This document shows, one piece after another, positions 1 through 12,400 of a stretch of 64,000 nucleotides of DNA; position 1 is the stretch's first letter, and the number at the start of each line of letters is the position of its first letter. The position numbers and the translations under genes were made by a program. This DNA is from Hippasteria phrygiana (lineage: Eukaryota > Echinodermata > Asteroidea > Valvatida > Goniasteridae): NCBI GenBank assembly GCA_037893225.1, contig JAZGUH010000724.1, forward strand, positions 186,001-250,000, in the 5' to 3' direction. The notes beneath the pieces were generated by a model, which had not been told where the DNA came from, ran no database searches, and saw nothing but the letters and a program-made list of their open reading frames with translations.

Positions 1-412
1 AATCGGCATTTTTAAGAGCTTAAAATCACATTTCCCCAAGTACCAAATTGGTTGAAATTTCTGTGTGTGTTCGGGGCAACCATTATAACGGTTTATGAGT
101 AGAAATTCCGTGAAGAAAAATGCCAGGGTTGGGCATTTTTCATGTCAATTCTTACTGGACTATATTAGATGGAGCGAACCAGATCTGTGTGAAACGGGCC
201 GATATACAGCGGCGCAATTAGGGTTGCATTTCTAGGGGGGGGGGGGGGGGGGGGCACCTGGGGGTGCACCAATATTTTAAGGGGGGCACCGAATGGCAAC
301 AGATGTATTGTTTGTGTGCAATTCGAAATTTCAAATGGTGGGGGGAATGTGCCCCCCCCCCCCCCGTAGTTACGCCACTGCCGATATATTCAAGAGCCGA
401 TTGGGGGAGCTT
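1..412. other. Left edge, no gene; homopolymer runs
   Basis: I see no coding exon here. The stretch holds a 20-base G run (235-254) and a 14-base C run (352-365) flanking about 100 bp. This gives proline/glycine-rich reading frames that are artefacts of composition. The C run is followed by GTAGTTACGCCACTG, which reads on the minus strand as the 'GTGGCGTAACTAC + G-run' end seen in many invertebrate repeats. That suggests a repeat border just before the satellite begins. Confidence 0.5.
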
Positions 413-885
413 AAACCTCCGGCTCAGTATTTGGACGCGAACATTATGCAAAACGAAGCGTCAGTTGTACTTTTCTGCGGGCAATATAAGCGCATAATTT
501 CCTTTTAACACAGAACTGTGAACAATCATTTTGACCAGAACGCAATATTCCCACATGTACAAAGTATCATTTCCCAGGTTTATATGGTTTTCAGAGCTGT
601 AACAAATATTTTATATCAACCTCCGGCTCACTATTTGGACGCGAAAATATTGAAAAACGGAGTGCCAGTTGTACTTTTCGGCCGGCAATATATAGCACGT
701 GCCTCTTAACACAGAAGTGTGAACAATCATTTTGACCAGAACGCAATGTTCCCACATGTACAAAGTATCATTTCCCAGGTTTATATGATTTTTAGAGTTG
801 TAACAAATATTTTATATCAACCTCCGGCTCACTATTTGGACGCGAAAATAATGCAAAACGGAGCGTCAGATGTACTTTTTGTACT
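413..885 (+). repeat. Satellite A array, left part
   Basis: Two and a half monomers of a satellite whose units contain AACCTCCGGCTCA, TATTTGGACGCGAA and GAACAATCATTTTGACCAG. The last monomer (about 707-885) stops in mid-unit at GTACT. The missing remainder of the unit begins at 29587. Bases 719-885 match 30280-30446 essentially base for base, so this is the same array interrupted by the 28.7-kb insertion. Short reading frames here (about 63 codons, repeated) are shadows of the monomer. Confidence 0.9.
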
Positions 886-919
886 AACACGTTTGGAAAT
901 ATTTTTGTATAATTGGAAA
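886..919 (+). repeat. Left terminal inverted repeat of the giant element
   Basis: 34 bp starting AACACGTTTGG, directly after the TACT target duplication at 882-885. It matches the reverse complement of 29553-29586 at 30 of 34 positions without gaps. Confidence 0.85.
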
Positions 920-1481
920 ACACGTTTTCACATTTTTCACGGATAATTACTTCAAAAAACGTTGGTAAGTTGTCAATACTTATCACTTTTGTTGTTCAAA
1001 ATCTTAATTAATCATCATTCTCCTATAAACTAGCAAATTTAATAGATAAAAGGAATATACTGCACCAACATAACAAATTCGTGGTAAAATCTTCAAACAC
1101 AATGGAGACTTTCTTTCTGAATGGACTTTAAATTGTTCTATATGTTCCTTCCAATGTATCATTTTCATGATTGAGATAGTGTTTCTAATGTAGGTTTCAT
1201 TTTCAAAGATTAAAAATTGAGCAATAACATTTATTTCTGAAATAGTGAGTTTTTATTAATCAAAATACAAAAGAACACAAAATGTCCGTTGGTACACAGT
1301 ATTATCCATTAAATTTTGAAAGTGCTTCCCTAATAGAAGTTTTAGGACAATTCTTTAACTTTTTTTAATGAATGTCACTGTTTTTAACACAGAACAAGAA
1401 AAACTCAACATGAAGCTACGAAAACTTGGCATTTCTTTTAAATGTGATATTTATTTGAAAGCATCTGTCCAATATTAACAT
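920..1481. other. Left subterminal AT-rich spacer
   Basis: AT-rich sequence between the terminal repeat and the 73-bp array. I see no open frame of note, no splice-bounded exon and no resemblance to the equivalent right-hand spacer (29139-29552) beyond the terminal 34 bp. Confidence 0.6.
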
Positions 1482-3855
1482 TAGGGTATGCCAGTTGGCC
1501 AGCCCCATACCAGTCTTGACAGCCCGTTACATTATGTTATATAAATTATATAGAGTATCCTACTATAGGGTACGCCAATTGGCGCCCCATACCAGTCTTG
1601 ACAGCCTGTTAAATGAAATTATATACAGGATCCTACTAGGGTACGCCAATTGGCACCCCGTACCAGTCTTCACACAGCCTGTTGCATTATGTTATATACA
1701 GGATCCTACTAGGGTACGCCAATTGGCGCCCCGTACCAGTCTTCACACAGCCTGTTAAATGAAATTATATACAGTATCCTACTAGGGTACGCCAATTGGT
1801 GCCCCGTACCAGTCTTGACACAGCCTGTTGCATTATGTTATATACAGGATCCTACTAGGGTACGCCAATTGGCGCCCCGTACCAGTCTTGACACAGCCTG
1901 TTGCATTATGTTATATACAGGATCCTACTAGGGTACGCCAATTGGCGCCCCGTACCAGTCTTCACACAGCCTGTTAAATGAAATTATATACAGTATCCTA
2001 CTAGGGTACGCCAATTGGTGCCCCGTACCAGTCTTGACACAGCATGTTACATTATGTTATATACAGGATCCTACTAGGGTACGCCAATTGGCGCCCCGTA
2101 CCAGTCTTGACACAGCATGTTACATTATGTTATATACAGGATCCTACTAGGGTACGCCAATTGGCGCCCCGTACCAGTCTTGACACAGCCTGTTGCATTA
2201 TGTTATATACAGGATCCTACTAGGGTACGCCAATTGGCGCCCCGTACCAGTCTTCACACAGCCTGTTGCATTATGTTATATACAGGATCCTACTAGGGTA
2301 CGCCAATTGGCGCCCCGTACCAGTCTTCACACAGCCTGTTGCATTATGTTATATACAGGATCCTACTAGGGTACGCCAATTGGCGCCCCGTACCAGTCTT
2401 CACACAGCCTGTTGCATTATGTTATATACAGTATCCTACTAGGGTACGCCAATTGGTGCCCCGTACCAGTCTTGACACAGCCTGTTGCATTATGTTATAT
2501 ACAGGATCCTACTAGGGTACGCCAATTGGCGCCCCGTACCAGTCTTGACACAGCCTGTTGCATTATGTTATATACAGGATCCTACTAGGGTACGCCAATT
2601 GGCGCCCCGTACCAGTCTTCACACAGCCTGTTGCATTATGTTATATACAGGATCCTACTAGGGTACGCCAATTGGCGCCCCGTACCAGTCTTCACACAGC
2701 CTGTTGCATTATGTTATATACAGTATCCTACTAGGGTACGCCAATTGGCGCCCCGTACCAGTCTTCACACAGCCTGTTAAATGAAATTATATACAGTATC
2801 CTACTAGGGTACGCCAATTGGCGCCCCGTACCAGTCTTGACACAGCCTGTTGCATTATGTTATATACAGGATCCTACTAGGGTACGCCAATTGGCACCCC
2901 GTACCAGTCTTCACACAGCCTGTTGCATTATGTTATATACAGGATCCTACTAGGGTACGCCAATTGGCGCCCCGTACCAGTCTTCACACAGCCTGTTGCA
3001 TTATGTTATATACAGGATCCTACTAGGGTACGCCAATTGGCGCCCCGTACCAGTCTTCACACAGCCTGTTAAATGAAATTATATACAGTATCCTACTAGG
3101 GTACGCCAATTGGCGCCCCGTACCAGTCTTGACACAGCATGTTACATTATGTTATATACAGGATCCTACTAGGGTACGCCAATTGGCGCCCCGTACCAGT
3201 CTTGACACAGCCTGTTGCATTATGTTATATACAGGATCCTACTAGGGTACGCCAATTGGCGCCCCGTACCAGTCTTCACACAGCCTGTTGCATTATGTTA
3301 TATACAGGATCCTACTAGGGTACGCCAATTGGCGCCCCGTACCAGTCTTCACACAGCCTGTTAAATGAAATTATATACAGTATCCTACTAGGGTACGCCA
3401 ATTGGTGCCCCGTACCAGTCTTGACACAGCATGTTACATTATGTTATATACAGAATCCTACTAGGGTACGCCAATTGGCGCCCCGTACCAGTCTTCACAC
3501 AGCCTGTTAAATGAAATGATATACAGTATCCTACTAGGGTACGCCAATTGGTGCCCCGTACCAGTCTTGACACAGCATGTTACATTATGTTATATACAGT
3601 ATCCTACTAGGGTACGCCAATTGGCTCCCTGTACCAGTCTTCACACAGCCTGTTAAATGAAATTATATACAGTATCCTACTAGGGTACGCCAATTGGTGC
3701 CCCGTACCAGTCTTGACACAGCATGTTACATTATGTTATATACAGTATCCTACTAGGGTACGCCAATTGGCGCCCCGTACCAGTCTTCACACAGCCTGTT
3801 GCATGAAATTATATAAAGGATCCTACTAGGGTACGCTAATTGGCGTCCCATACCA
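1482..3855 (+). repeat. 73-bp subterminal satellite, left array (about 32 copies)
   Basis: Tandem 73-bp monomers, each with the palindrome CGCCAATTGGCG inside GGTACG...CGTACC arms, followed by CAGTCTTGACACAGC and TATATACAG. At least two monomer types alternate. One has GCATTATG before TATATACAGGATCC. The other has AAATGAAAT before TATATACAGTATCC and is often followed by CCAATTGGTGCC. The outermost units at both ends are the most degenerate. The same repeat occurs inverted at 28128-29138. Reading frames through it are artefacts of the repeat. Palindromic subterminal repeats often bind transposase; that role here is inference. Confidence 0.95.
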
Positions 3856-5164
3856 CTGAACTTCAAATGAGACCAATTTTACAATTCCAGCCCCTTTGAC
3901 AACTTTACCTTAAAGGACCGTTGACCTCAGTACTTGACCTTTGACATGGCCATCATATGAAGGTTTAAATATTGCATCCAAGACCCAAGTTTATTTCCAT
4001 TGGCTTCACCTTTGTCAGGTGAGACAAAAAATCTTCACTTCAAAAATTGATACAAAATCAGCCAATAATGTCATTGTGAAGTCACTTTATATTTTGCATA
4101 TTATTAATCCTCCCACCAAGTTTCATGATGATTAGACCTATCCTTACACATAAACAGTGTAAGTGTTTTGAAAAATTGCATTATCACTGTGTGCATTCCT
4201 TATGACCAAACAAACCCATTACAGAGAAGAATTTCAAATTTAGCATGTTGGGTTCGTAAAATAGTTACAGTGATAATCTCCAAAACTTCACAAATCTACA
4301 CATGACCTTATTTTTGTTTACCTATAACACATTACGGTCTACTTACATAGGACGTTTTAACCGGACTTATGGTTCTCTGGATATGGGACTTTAGAATATG
4401 CACTTTTAAGATGTCACGTGAAATTTTAAATAGCACGTATACAAATGTATACCAATTTTAAGCAGAAAAGCGAAAAACAATCATTTGGATCATGAGATTA
4501 CACATGACACTATGGTCACTTTTTGTATGAAAATACAAATTTTGTAATTTGATTGTATTTGTTTGCTTGTAATTTGATTCCTGATATATACCATTAAGTC
4601 AGAATATATGCTCACCTTAGGAATAGGGTTTATCTTGTTTCAAATTTCATTTTTAAAAGTTGTGTAGAATTTTATGTAATGACGCCATGAAGACATTTCA
4701 CCAAATAATTGTCACAATTTTAAGCCATGGTTAAACTTAATATCATATACCGTAAACCGTTCAGAATAAATTTTCTTTTACTCTCATTTCAGTTTGGTTT
4801 ATTCTTATGTCAGGCTTTTGTTTATATTTTGAGTTCAGCTAACTCTGACATTCCGGTAACTCTGGGTGTTTAAGTTTTCCTTGAAAAATATGGGCAGATA
4901 TCATAATTATAACTAATCCTGTACAATAAAATTTGTTATACATGTATACGTGCTTTTTAAGCAGTTCGTGTTGGATGATATGTATACATGCAAAGGTTTT
5001 GCATAATTCAGAACAGATAATGGGTAAACACGCAACGAGCGAGGCTGGAAAATATGTCAGCTCCCCACAGCCAATGACCAAGGCTGGAAATATGAGCCCG
5101 AGGGTAAATGGCTTCAACCCGGCTTGTAATTTGGCAAATCCATGAATGGGGGCAAGCAAACTGG
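3856..5164. other. AT-rich spacer, no gene recognised
   Basis: Mostly AT-rich DNA without long frames or splice-bounded coding blocks. Toward its right end (about 5030-5160) it merges into sequence joined to the LINE remnant. Confidence 0.5.
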
Positions 5165-5537
5165 CATGATACACCATCATCATTCTCCTTATCCATCGTG
5201 TCTTGTGGTCAACTTCCAGCTGGCACACCCAGGTGTTGCGTGGTCGGCCCCTGGGTCTCCTCCAGGAGGTGTCAGGGAGGAGTCCCCCTCGTACGTCGAC
5301 ACTCAGCTTAAGGGCGGCGTGGGCTGGCGTGTCATCCGGCAGCCGTCGGATGTGGCCAAAGAGGGAATGACGCCTCCTTGAAATTGTTGCACAGATGTCC
5401 TCAAGACCAGTGGTCTCCATAATAGTAATATTAGTGACGAAGTCAGACCACCGGACACCGAGGATGCGCCGTTGGCACCGCATGTTGATACACGGCATTC
5501 TATTATTACTGAGAATAGTTTGTTCAGTGGGTGACAT
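5165..5537 (-). pseudogene. Decayed C-terminus of a LINE reverse transcriptase
   Basis: The minus strand reads M-R-C-Q-R-R-I-L-G-V-R-W, then a run with RRRHSLFGHIRRLPDD and later RRPRGRPRNTW. This order is characteristic of the region downstream of the reverse transcriptase in many animal non-LTR elements (CR1/RTE/Jockey-like): 'MRCLRRILGIRW ... LRWLGHV.RM ... GRPRLRW'. Only about 120 codons remain. There is no RT catalytic box or endonuclease. Beyond the GRPRNTW motif the frame runs into unrelated residues, so this is a 5'-truncated, decayed copy within the giant element. Confidence 0.75.
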
Positions 5538-5762
5538 TATGCAGCTACAATTGGCTTAAATGGAAATCACGTCCCGAATACTGATTTCCAAATTGTGTCA
5601 CAAGAAAGTACAATTCAAGTTGTGACTCAGTAACTTGTGAAATGAAATTGAGATCAAGAAGATTACGTTTTGTTGAAATATACAGCATTCACCGTCTTTA
5701 GATTTTGAACTTTTTGTTTCTTCAAATGACAAATCAAATGGTCCACCCCACCTTTAAATATC

Positions 5763-5972
5763 TTAACCCCTTGAACCCGGGTGGCGCCGGGGCACCAGGC
5801 CGAGTTATGCAGCCAAGCGAAACGGAAACAAGAGGTTTGTGCAGCAAGCATAACGTACACAATACCCCAATAATGGATTGAAAATGCAGAAATTGGCGTG
5901 TATAGACGTCAACCGGCCAGGTGGCAATTTTCAATCTGCACGTATTTGTGTCAACCGTATGCAAGGGGTTAA
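5763..5972 (-). mobile_element. TTAA-flanked MITE (family B)
   Basis: A 210-bp element bounded by TTAACCCCTTG at the left and GCAAGGGGTTAA at the right. It belongs to the family at 38661-38880, 45710-45932 and 50379-50592, and is among the more diverged copies. TTAA duplications and termini beginning CCCCTTG suggest a piggyBac-type non-autonomous element. Its right TTAA supplies the TAA stop codon of the adjoining minus-strand exon. Confidence 0.8.
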
Positions 5973-6328
5973 TCAGAATCTGATGGATTGTCCAACGCAT
6001 CGTACTTTCTCCTTAATTCCAAGGCAGTTGACTTACTAAGGTGTCCCTTTTTAGTCAAGCTGAATTGCCAAAGTATAACAGACTCCAACATGACAGAGTC
6101 AATGTAGGCCTTGGCATGTCTTCCATTGCCAATAACCCATGGCCTCCACTCTCTCAGCCACTGTATGCTGATTGTTGCTTCTTCCCTTTCCAAGACCTTG
6201 GCAATAAATGGTCTACCTTCCTTTTCTTGGAGGTGGATGGCCACCAAGTCACCCTCTTTGATGGACTCCCTGCTTGTCTCTATTGACACCTCCCCATTCC
6301 TTCTCTTCCCTTGTTCACCGATGATGAC
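5969..6328 (-). CDS. Terminal exon of an unidentified minus-strand gene (BAH-like?)
   Basis: A 119-codon open exon on the minus strand. It is preceded by a good splice acceptor (minus-strand TGCTTGCAG, AG at 6330-6329) and ends ...DNPSDSD-stop. The reading phase at the acceptor is 0. Composition is protein-like, with EGDLVAIHLQEKEGRPFIAK near the start, then a Trp-rich stretch (QWLREWRPW), YIDSV, and LELRRKYDALD near the end. The pattern 'G-D-L-V-A-[IV] ... P-F-I-A-K-V-L' resembles the start of BAH/Tudor-like reader domains found in many invertebrate repeat-associated proteins. I cannot name the gene. The upstream exons, which would lie to the right, were not found. The stop codon falls in the TTAA of the MITE. 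Confidence 0.5.
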   Translation of the reverse strand, partial: VIIGEQGKRRNGEVSIETSRESIKEGDLVAIHLQEKEGRPFIAKVLEREEATISIQWLREWRPWVIGNGRHAKAYIDSVMLESVILWQFSLTKKGHLSKSTALELRRKYDALDNPSDSD

Positions 6329-6599
6329 CTGCAAGCACAGAGAACGAATGGAAATGTATTATTTAATTAAATCAAAACACAGCACTTTTTAAGGCGAATA
6401 AAAAAAAGAAAATCTGAAAAAAATTCAAGTTCATGGTTTAAATAATAAGGTTACAAAAGTTCTTTTTTTTTAAAGCTCACACCTGAAAACAAAGAATAAT
6501 GCAAAGCTTTTTAAGTGGCCTACTGGGCATACATAAACATGTAATTAGAATTGGTTTTTATTTGGGTTTTATATTTAATGGGCTGTATTGTTTAACGCA

Positions 6600-6645
6600 G
6601 TGGCGTAAAGAGAAAACTATTTTGGGGGGGGGGGGGGCAACTTTA
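6600..6645. repeat. GTGGCGTAA + 14-G run repeat end
   Basis: AGTGGCGTAAAGAG followed by a G run. It is the same signature as the border at 352-378 and marks the end of a degenerate dispersed repeat. The surrounding 6330-6780 has no other recognisable content. Confidence 0.4.
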
Positions 6646-6783
6646 CAATTTTCTTTTGTTACTGAAAAATGTATTGTTTATCAAGCCGCTTAATCAATAT
6701 CAGTAATTACATTTAAAATTAATGAACTGTTGTACCTTTGTAATAAGTAAAAACAGTTGCAAAGTGTTCTGCTTTAGTAAGGC

Positions 6784-6996
6784 TTTCCATCCCTAACCTG
6801 CCAAAATCAAACACCCCATTTGTGTTGAATTTTGTGTGATTGGGTACTGTAGAGCCTTGGCACCATCACTTTGCATGGGACTTGATGCCCTGATTTTGTC
6901 TAAGTACAAAGAAAGTGCCATTGGTTTACTACACAGTGTTGGAGTTTGTGTGGTTAGGGAAGGATTCTAGTAAAAAGCCTTGGGCTGTTAGGGTTG
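6784..6996 (+). mobile_element. MITE family C, copy 1
   Basis: About 210 bp, nearly identical to 35956-36181 across 'ATCCCTAACCTGCCAAAATC ... GGGCTGTTAGGGTT'. The better preserved copy has TTAACCCTAAC and GTTAGGGTTAA ends, indicating TTAA target duplication. This copy has lost the outer bases on both sides. Confidence 0.75.
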
Positions 6997-7282
6997 TTAA
7001 AAGTTTTATTAAAATCCGTTGGGTAATAAAAAAAGTATGGCACTTTTTAGTTCAGAACTTCCCGAAAAGGTCACGACTTTTTCTTTGTTTTCTATGTTAA
7101 AAACCTAGTTAAAACAATACCAAATCAAGCCCGTCAATTAAATCTTAAAATATTCATAACTTTTTTAATAATTATACCATTGCAATGCTTGTTCTGAGCT
7201 CTTTCCAATGGTACTAAAATTATGCCAAAATGTTGAATTTGAAACTTTTTGTCACATACCTATCCCATGTCATAAGCCTAGA

Positions 7283-7772
7283 GCCGGTCATGCGCTATTT
7301 AGCGTCAACAAACCCGATCAGCGTCAACAAAGCGTCAACAAGCTCAAAATGCACATTTAAGCTTCACAAAAGCTACACTTGTATTCAACAAACTCTCGCA
7401 TCTCGTATTATGTAAGAAATTGGGCGAATTCTTTTTCACAATCCCACATAAAAACACAATTTTATGACGACAAAATTTCGATAAATGGGCGCCGCCATCT
7501 TTGTTTTCTATTTTGCGCATGCGCGATTGCACCATGTCCCAGAAAAACAAGATAGCTGTCGGGAAAAAGCACCGTTGATGTCGTACTTTTTCGCTTAAAA
7601 TCACACATTTTAAGATACTTTTACTTTTTAGATACTAAATGATACTTTTTAAATAATCATCCATAGGAGCCAACTAAATATTGTGAATAACATGTTTAAG
7701 CTTAACAGTGCTTTTAATTTGTATAAGTTGTTGACGCTTTGTTGACGCTAAGTACAAATTAGCATGACCCGC
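7283..7772. mobile_element. Inverted-repeat element (AGCGTCAACAAA family)
   Basis: The left end has GGTCATGC then AGCGTCAACAAA repeated three times. The right end has TTTGTTGACGCT then GCATGACC, the reverse complement. These bound a 490-bp element with no coding capacity. A fragment of the left half recurs at about 18012-18060. Reading frames inside on either strand are short and unsupported. Confidence 0.6.
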
Positions 7773-9449
7773 CTAACGCGAACGTTAGAGCTGGAATTTT
7801 CAAGCCAAGCACAAGTCAAAAAAGCTCCATAACGTTAAACTCTATAAAAATGCCATCTGAGAAGTGAGATACAATTTAAGAATTAAGATTGAGGTACTAA
7901 AGTTTACTTACGATTTAGATGAAAAGTGGAATTTCCAGTTGAATTTCGAAAGCTTCCTCAGGCCATGGAGTTTACTACCTCCATGCTCAGGCTCAGCCTC
8001 AGCAGGCCTTACATCTTTGCTGTCGTCGTTGTGCTTTTTAAAATGGCGCGCGGTATGACTCGACCCGATCTCGCTAGCTGGCCGTGTACTTGGCCGGCTA
8101 GAGTATATTACTATAGTTAGTCTATGGGGGTCATATATGGTAGCATGTAGCTGCAGCCACTTCACATCATGCATGGAGTTAGTTGGAGCATGGAGCTATA
8201 AGAGGTACCTCCAATGTTCACATAGGCCTCGCAGGAATCTTCGCGTTGATCGCTCCTCACACGATCACACCACTACTTTCGAATACAACCACTTTGAAAA
8301 TGCTGGCACTGACGGTAGTGACACGTTGACGGTTGACGGTCGTCGGTGCACACAAATCCTTACAAAAATTTCTTCAAAAGATGAAACTTTACTTTCCGTT
8401 TCGCATCCAACTTTTTACAATCACGATGTTCTGAACAAGTGTGCTAATTTAGAACGTGTACTTCATGACAACATTCCCGTCACGCTCTCTGTGCGTACGA
8501 CGTACGTACATGTACTACTAGTACTACTATACTACCTTGAAATTGTTCCAACACGAAAGGGGTTGCCCCATTATGCTTTGTAGGGGGTTTAAATAATTAA
8601 AGTCGCTCTCAAATGAGTAAATATTATGATTTTGTTTTATAATAAAAAAAATAATGTATTTAAATTCTGCTTTTATTTACAAAAAAGGCCTACATGAACT
8701 ATTTCTCTAATCCACGTTTATAAAAACTGAGCAAAAAAACTTTGCAGAATTGACTTACCAAGTAACTTACCCGGTTATTTTAAATCACTCAGCTTCCACC
8801 AAAACCACTTGCCGGCGGTTTATAACTTGCGCATCGTGTGTGTGTGTGTGTGTTTAGTATCCGGACCATTAACAGCATAACAGGCTTATTTTGTTTGCAG
8901 GTTCTTTTTCTCGAAACCCTAGCTTCGTCACCATCTTCGGCTTCGGCTCCGACTTTTGAATGACTGAGAAGCAAACCAAATGGAATTATTCTAAATTGTG
9001 GTGCATGTTCTGCCTCGGGAACATTCATTCGGTTGATTATGAAAGCAAAAATTTGAATATTTCCACTTGGTTTGCTTCTCAGCAACGGCAGCGGAACAGG
9101 AGGAGGGGGGGGGGGGGGCGAAGGGAGCATTCCCTCCCCCCACCCCCCAACTTTTTCCACTTTGGGGAAATGCCTCCCCCCCACCTTAGCAGTTCATCAT
9201 AAAGCAAACATAGAAAGTGGCAGCATTTTGCCTCCCCCACTTTCAAAAGTGTTCCGGCGCCGTTGCTTCTCAGTTTAAATACCGGAGACGAAGGTTTCGA
9301 GAAAAAAACCTATAATATGACGTACGAACAACAGCGCCCTCGTGTGGCACGCGGTGCTCATGGCCACTTTTCGACCTCGTCTTTTTTTCACTTTTCAACC
9401 TAAAACACAGAACAATAAATGTATAAAATATCGGTTCACGGGAAAAAAT
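7773..9449. other. Spacer with microsatellite and G-run, no gene
   Basis: A CpG-containing patch lies around 8040-8350, but I find no coding block bounded by splice sites. A (TG)n run is at about 8837-8853 and a G run at about 9104-9118. The open frames over 8137-8583 and 8789-9202 are low-complexity or unsupported. Confidence 0.4.
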
Positions 9450-12400
9450 ATCTGAGGTCAGATGTTTAGGTCAAAATAATGGTAAATTTTTGCATAATTT
9501 GGCACTTGAAGTTGAAGGAATCCTAAAGGGATCAACAAAATGGTACAAATATTCAAGTTGTATCAGTTAAAATTTAAGAATTTAATTTAAATTTTAATTA
9601 ATTGAAATTAAGGATTGGATTCTAAATTTCCGAAGGGGGCGGAGGGCATTCTAGGATAACTCAGGCCAATTTTTGTGCAGATTGGTCCCTTGATTCTAAT
9701 TTAAGGTCAAATGGTCACTTTTCAGCAATATTTGGCACGGGGCATAGATGATAAAATTGTAGTCAATTTTCCAAGTTGGGGTTAGTTAAAATTTACGGAT
9801 TCGATTTAAATTTTATGAAGGGGACGGATGATGTACTAGAATATCTAAGGTCAAATTATGTGCAAATGGGTCACTTGGTTTAAATTTTTGGGTCAAATGG
9901 TCACTTTTGAGCATTATTGGCATGTGGCATAGATGATAAAATTGTATAAATTTTCTATATTTGGGTTAGTTGAAATTTACAGATTGCATTTTAAATTTCC
10001 AAAGGGGGCGGAGGGCATACTAGGATATCTTAGGCCAAATTTCGTGCAAATTTGTCACTTGGTTTAAATGTTTGGGTCCAAATGGTCACTTTTGAGTATT
10101 TTGGCATGTGGCATAGATAAAATTGGAGTAAATTTTCCAAGTTTGGGTTAGTTTACATCTACAGATTAGATTTAAATTTTCATGAGTGGACGGAAGGCAT
10201 ACTAGGACATCTCAGGCCAAATTTTGTGCAAATGCGTCACTTGATTCAAATTGTTGGGTAAAATGGTCACTTTCGAGCATTATTTGGCACGTAGCATAGA
10301 TGATAAAATTGTACTAAATATTTCAAGTTTGGGTTAGTTGAAATTTACGGATTGATTTTAAATTCTCATGAGTGGACGGAGGGCATAATAGAATATCTCA
10401 GGCCAAATTGTGTGCAAATTGGTCACTTGGTTCAAATTGTTGGGTCCAATGGTCACTTTCGAGCACTTTTTGGCATGTGGCATAGATGGAAAAATTGTAC
10501 TCAATTTTCCACGTTTGGGTTAGTTGAAATTTACGGATTGATTCTAAATTCTCATGAGTGGACGGAGGGCATAATAGGATATATGAGGCAAATTTTTTGC
10601 AAATTGGTCACTTGGTTCAAATTGTTGGGTCCAATGGTCATTTTCGAGCATTATTTGGCACGTGGCATAGATGGTAAAATTGTACTAAATTTTTCAAGTT
10701 TGGGTTAGTTGAAATTTACGGATTGATTTTAAATTCTTATGAGTGGACGGAGGGCATACTAGGATATCTTAGGCCAAATTTTGTGCAAATTGGTCACTTG
10801 GTTCAAATTGTTGGGTCCAATGGTCACTTTTGAGTATTATTTGGCTTGTGGCATAGATTATAGAATTTTATCAATTTTCCAAGTTTGGGTTAGTTGAAAT
10901 CTATAGATTGGATTTAAATTCTCATGAGTGGACGGAGGGCACAATAGGATATCTCAGGCCAAATGTTGTGAAAATTGGTCACTTGGTTCAAATTGTTGGG
11001 TCCAATGGTCACTTTTGAGTACTATTTGGCTTGTGGCATAGATTATAGAATTTTATCAATTTTCCAAGTTTGGGTTAGTTGAAAGCTAAAGATTGCATTT
11101 AAATTTTCATACGTGGACGGAGGGAATATTAGGATATCTCAGTCCAAATGTTGTGCAAATGCGTCACTTGATTCAAATTTTTGGGTCAAATGGTCAATTT
11201 CGAGCATTATCTGGCACGTGGCATAGATGGTAAAATTGTACTTAATTTTCCAAGTTTGGGTTAGTTGAAATTTACGGATTGATTTTAAATTCTCATGAGT
11301 GGACGGAGGGCATACTAGGATATCTCAGGCCAAATTGTGTGCAAATTGGTCACTTTGTTCAAATTGTTGGGTCCAATGGTCACTTTTGAGTATTATTTGG
11401 CTTGTGGCATAGATTATAGAATTTTATCAATTTTCCAAGTTTGGGTTTGTTGAAATCTATAGATTGGATATAAATTTTCATACGTGGACGGAGGGAATAT
11501 TAGGATATCTCAGTCCAAATGTTGTGAACATTTGTCACTTTGTTCAAATCGTTGGGTCCAATGGTCACTTTTGAGTATTATTTGGCTTGTGGCATAGATT
11601 ATAGAATTTTATCAATTTTCCAAGTTTGGGTTAGTTGAAATCTATAGATTGGATATAAATTTTCATACGTGGACGGAGGGAATATTAGGATATCTCAGTC
11701 CAAATGTTGTGCAAATGCGTCACTTGATTCAAATTTTTGGGTCAAATGGTCACTTTCGAGCATTATTTGGCACGTGGCATAGATGGTAAAATTGTACTTA
11801 ATTTTCCAAGTTTGGGTTAGTTGAAATCTATAGATTGATTTTAAATTCTCATGAGTGGACGGAGGGCATAATAGGATATCTCAGGCCAAATTTTGTGCAA
11901 ATTGGTCACTTGGTTCAAATTGTTGGGTCCAAATGGTCACTTCTGAGTATTATTTGGCTTGTGGCATAGATTATAGAATTTTATCAATTTTCCAAGTTTG
12001 GGTTAGTTGAAATCTATAGATTGATTTTAAATTCTCATGAGTGGACGGAGGGCATAATAGGATATCTCAGGCCAAATGTTGTGCAAATTGGTCACTTGGT
12101 TCAAATTGTTGGGTCCAAATGGTCACTTTTGAGTATTTTGGCATGTGGCATAGATGATAAAATTGGAGCCAATTTTCCATTTTTGGGTTAGTTTAAATTC
12201 ACGGATTGAATTTAATTTCTCATGAGTGAACGGAGGGTATAATAGGATATCTCAGGCCAAATTTTGTGCAAATTGGTCACTTGGTTCAAATTGTTGGGTC
12301 CAATGGTCACTTTTGAGTATTATTTGGAATGTGGCATAGATTATAGAATTTTATTAATTTTCCAAGTTTTCGTAAGTGGACGGAGGGCATACTAGGATAT

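Noticed and set aside
1495..1758. Open frames in the 73-bp array (also 28451-28857)
   Set aside because: Produced by the repeat period; the peptide simply repeats with the monomer and has no start or splice context.
1482..3855. Regular direct repeats resembling a CRISPR array
   Set aside because: The units are contiguous 73-bp monomers with no unique spacers, in an intron-bearing eukaryotic genome; it is a satellite.
5108..5381. Plus-strand frames over the LINE remnant
   Set aside because: Antisense shadows; the protein-like signature is on the minus strand.
8137..8583. 148-codon open frame
   Set aside because: Residue mix is not protein-like, no domain, no flanking splice sites, and the region is palindromic/MITE-rich spacer.
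8789..9278. Pro/Gly-rich open frames around the G run
   Set aside because: They depend on a homopolymer run and have no conserved motif or splice structure.
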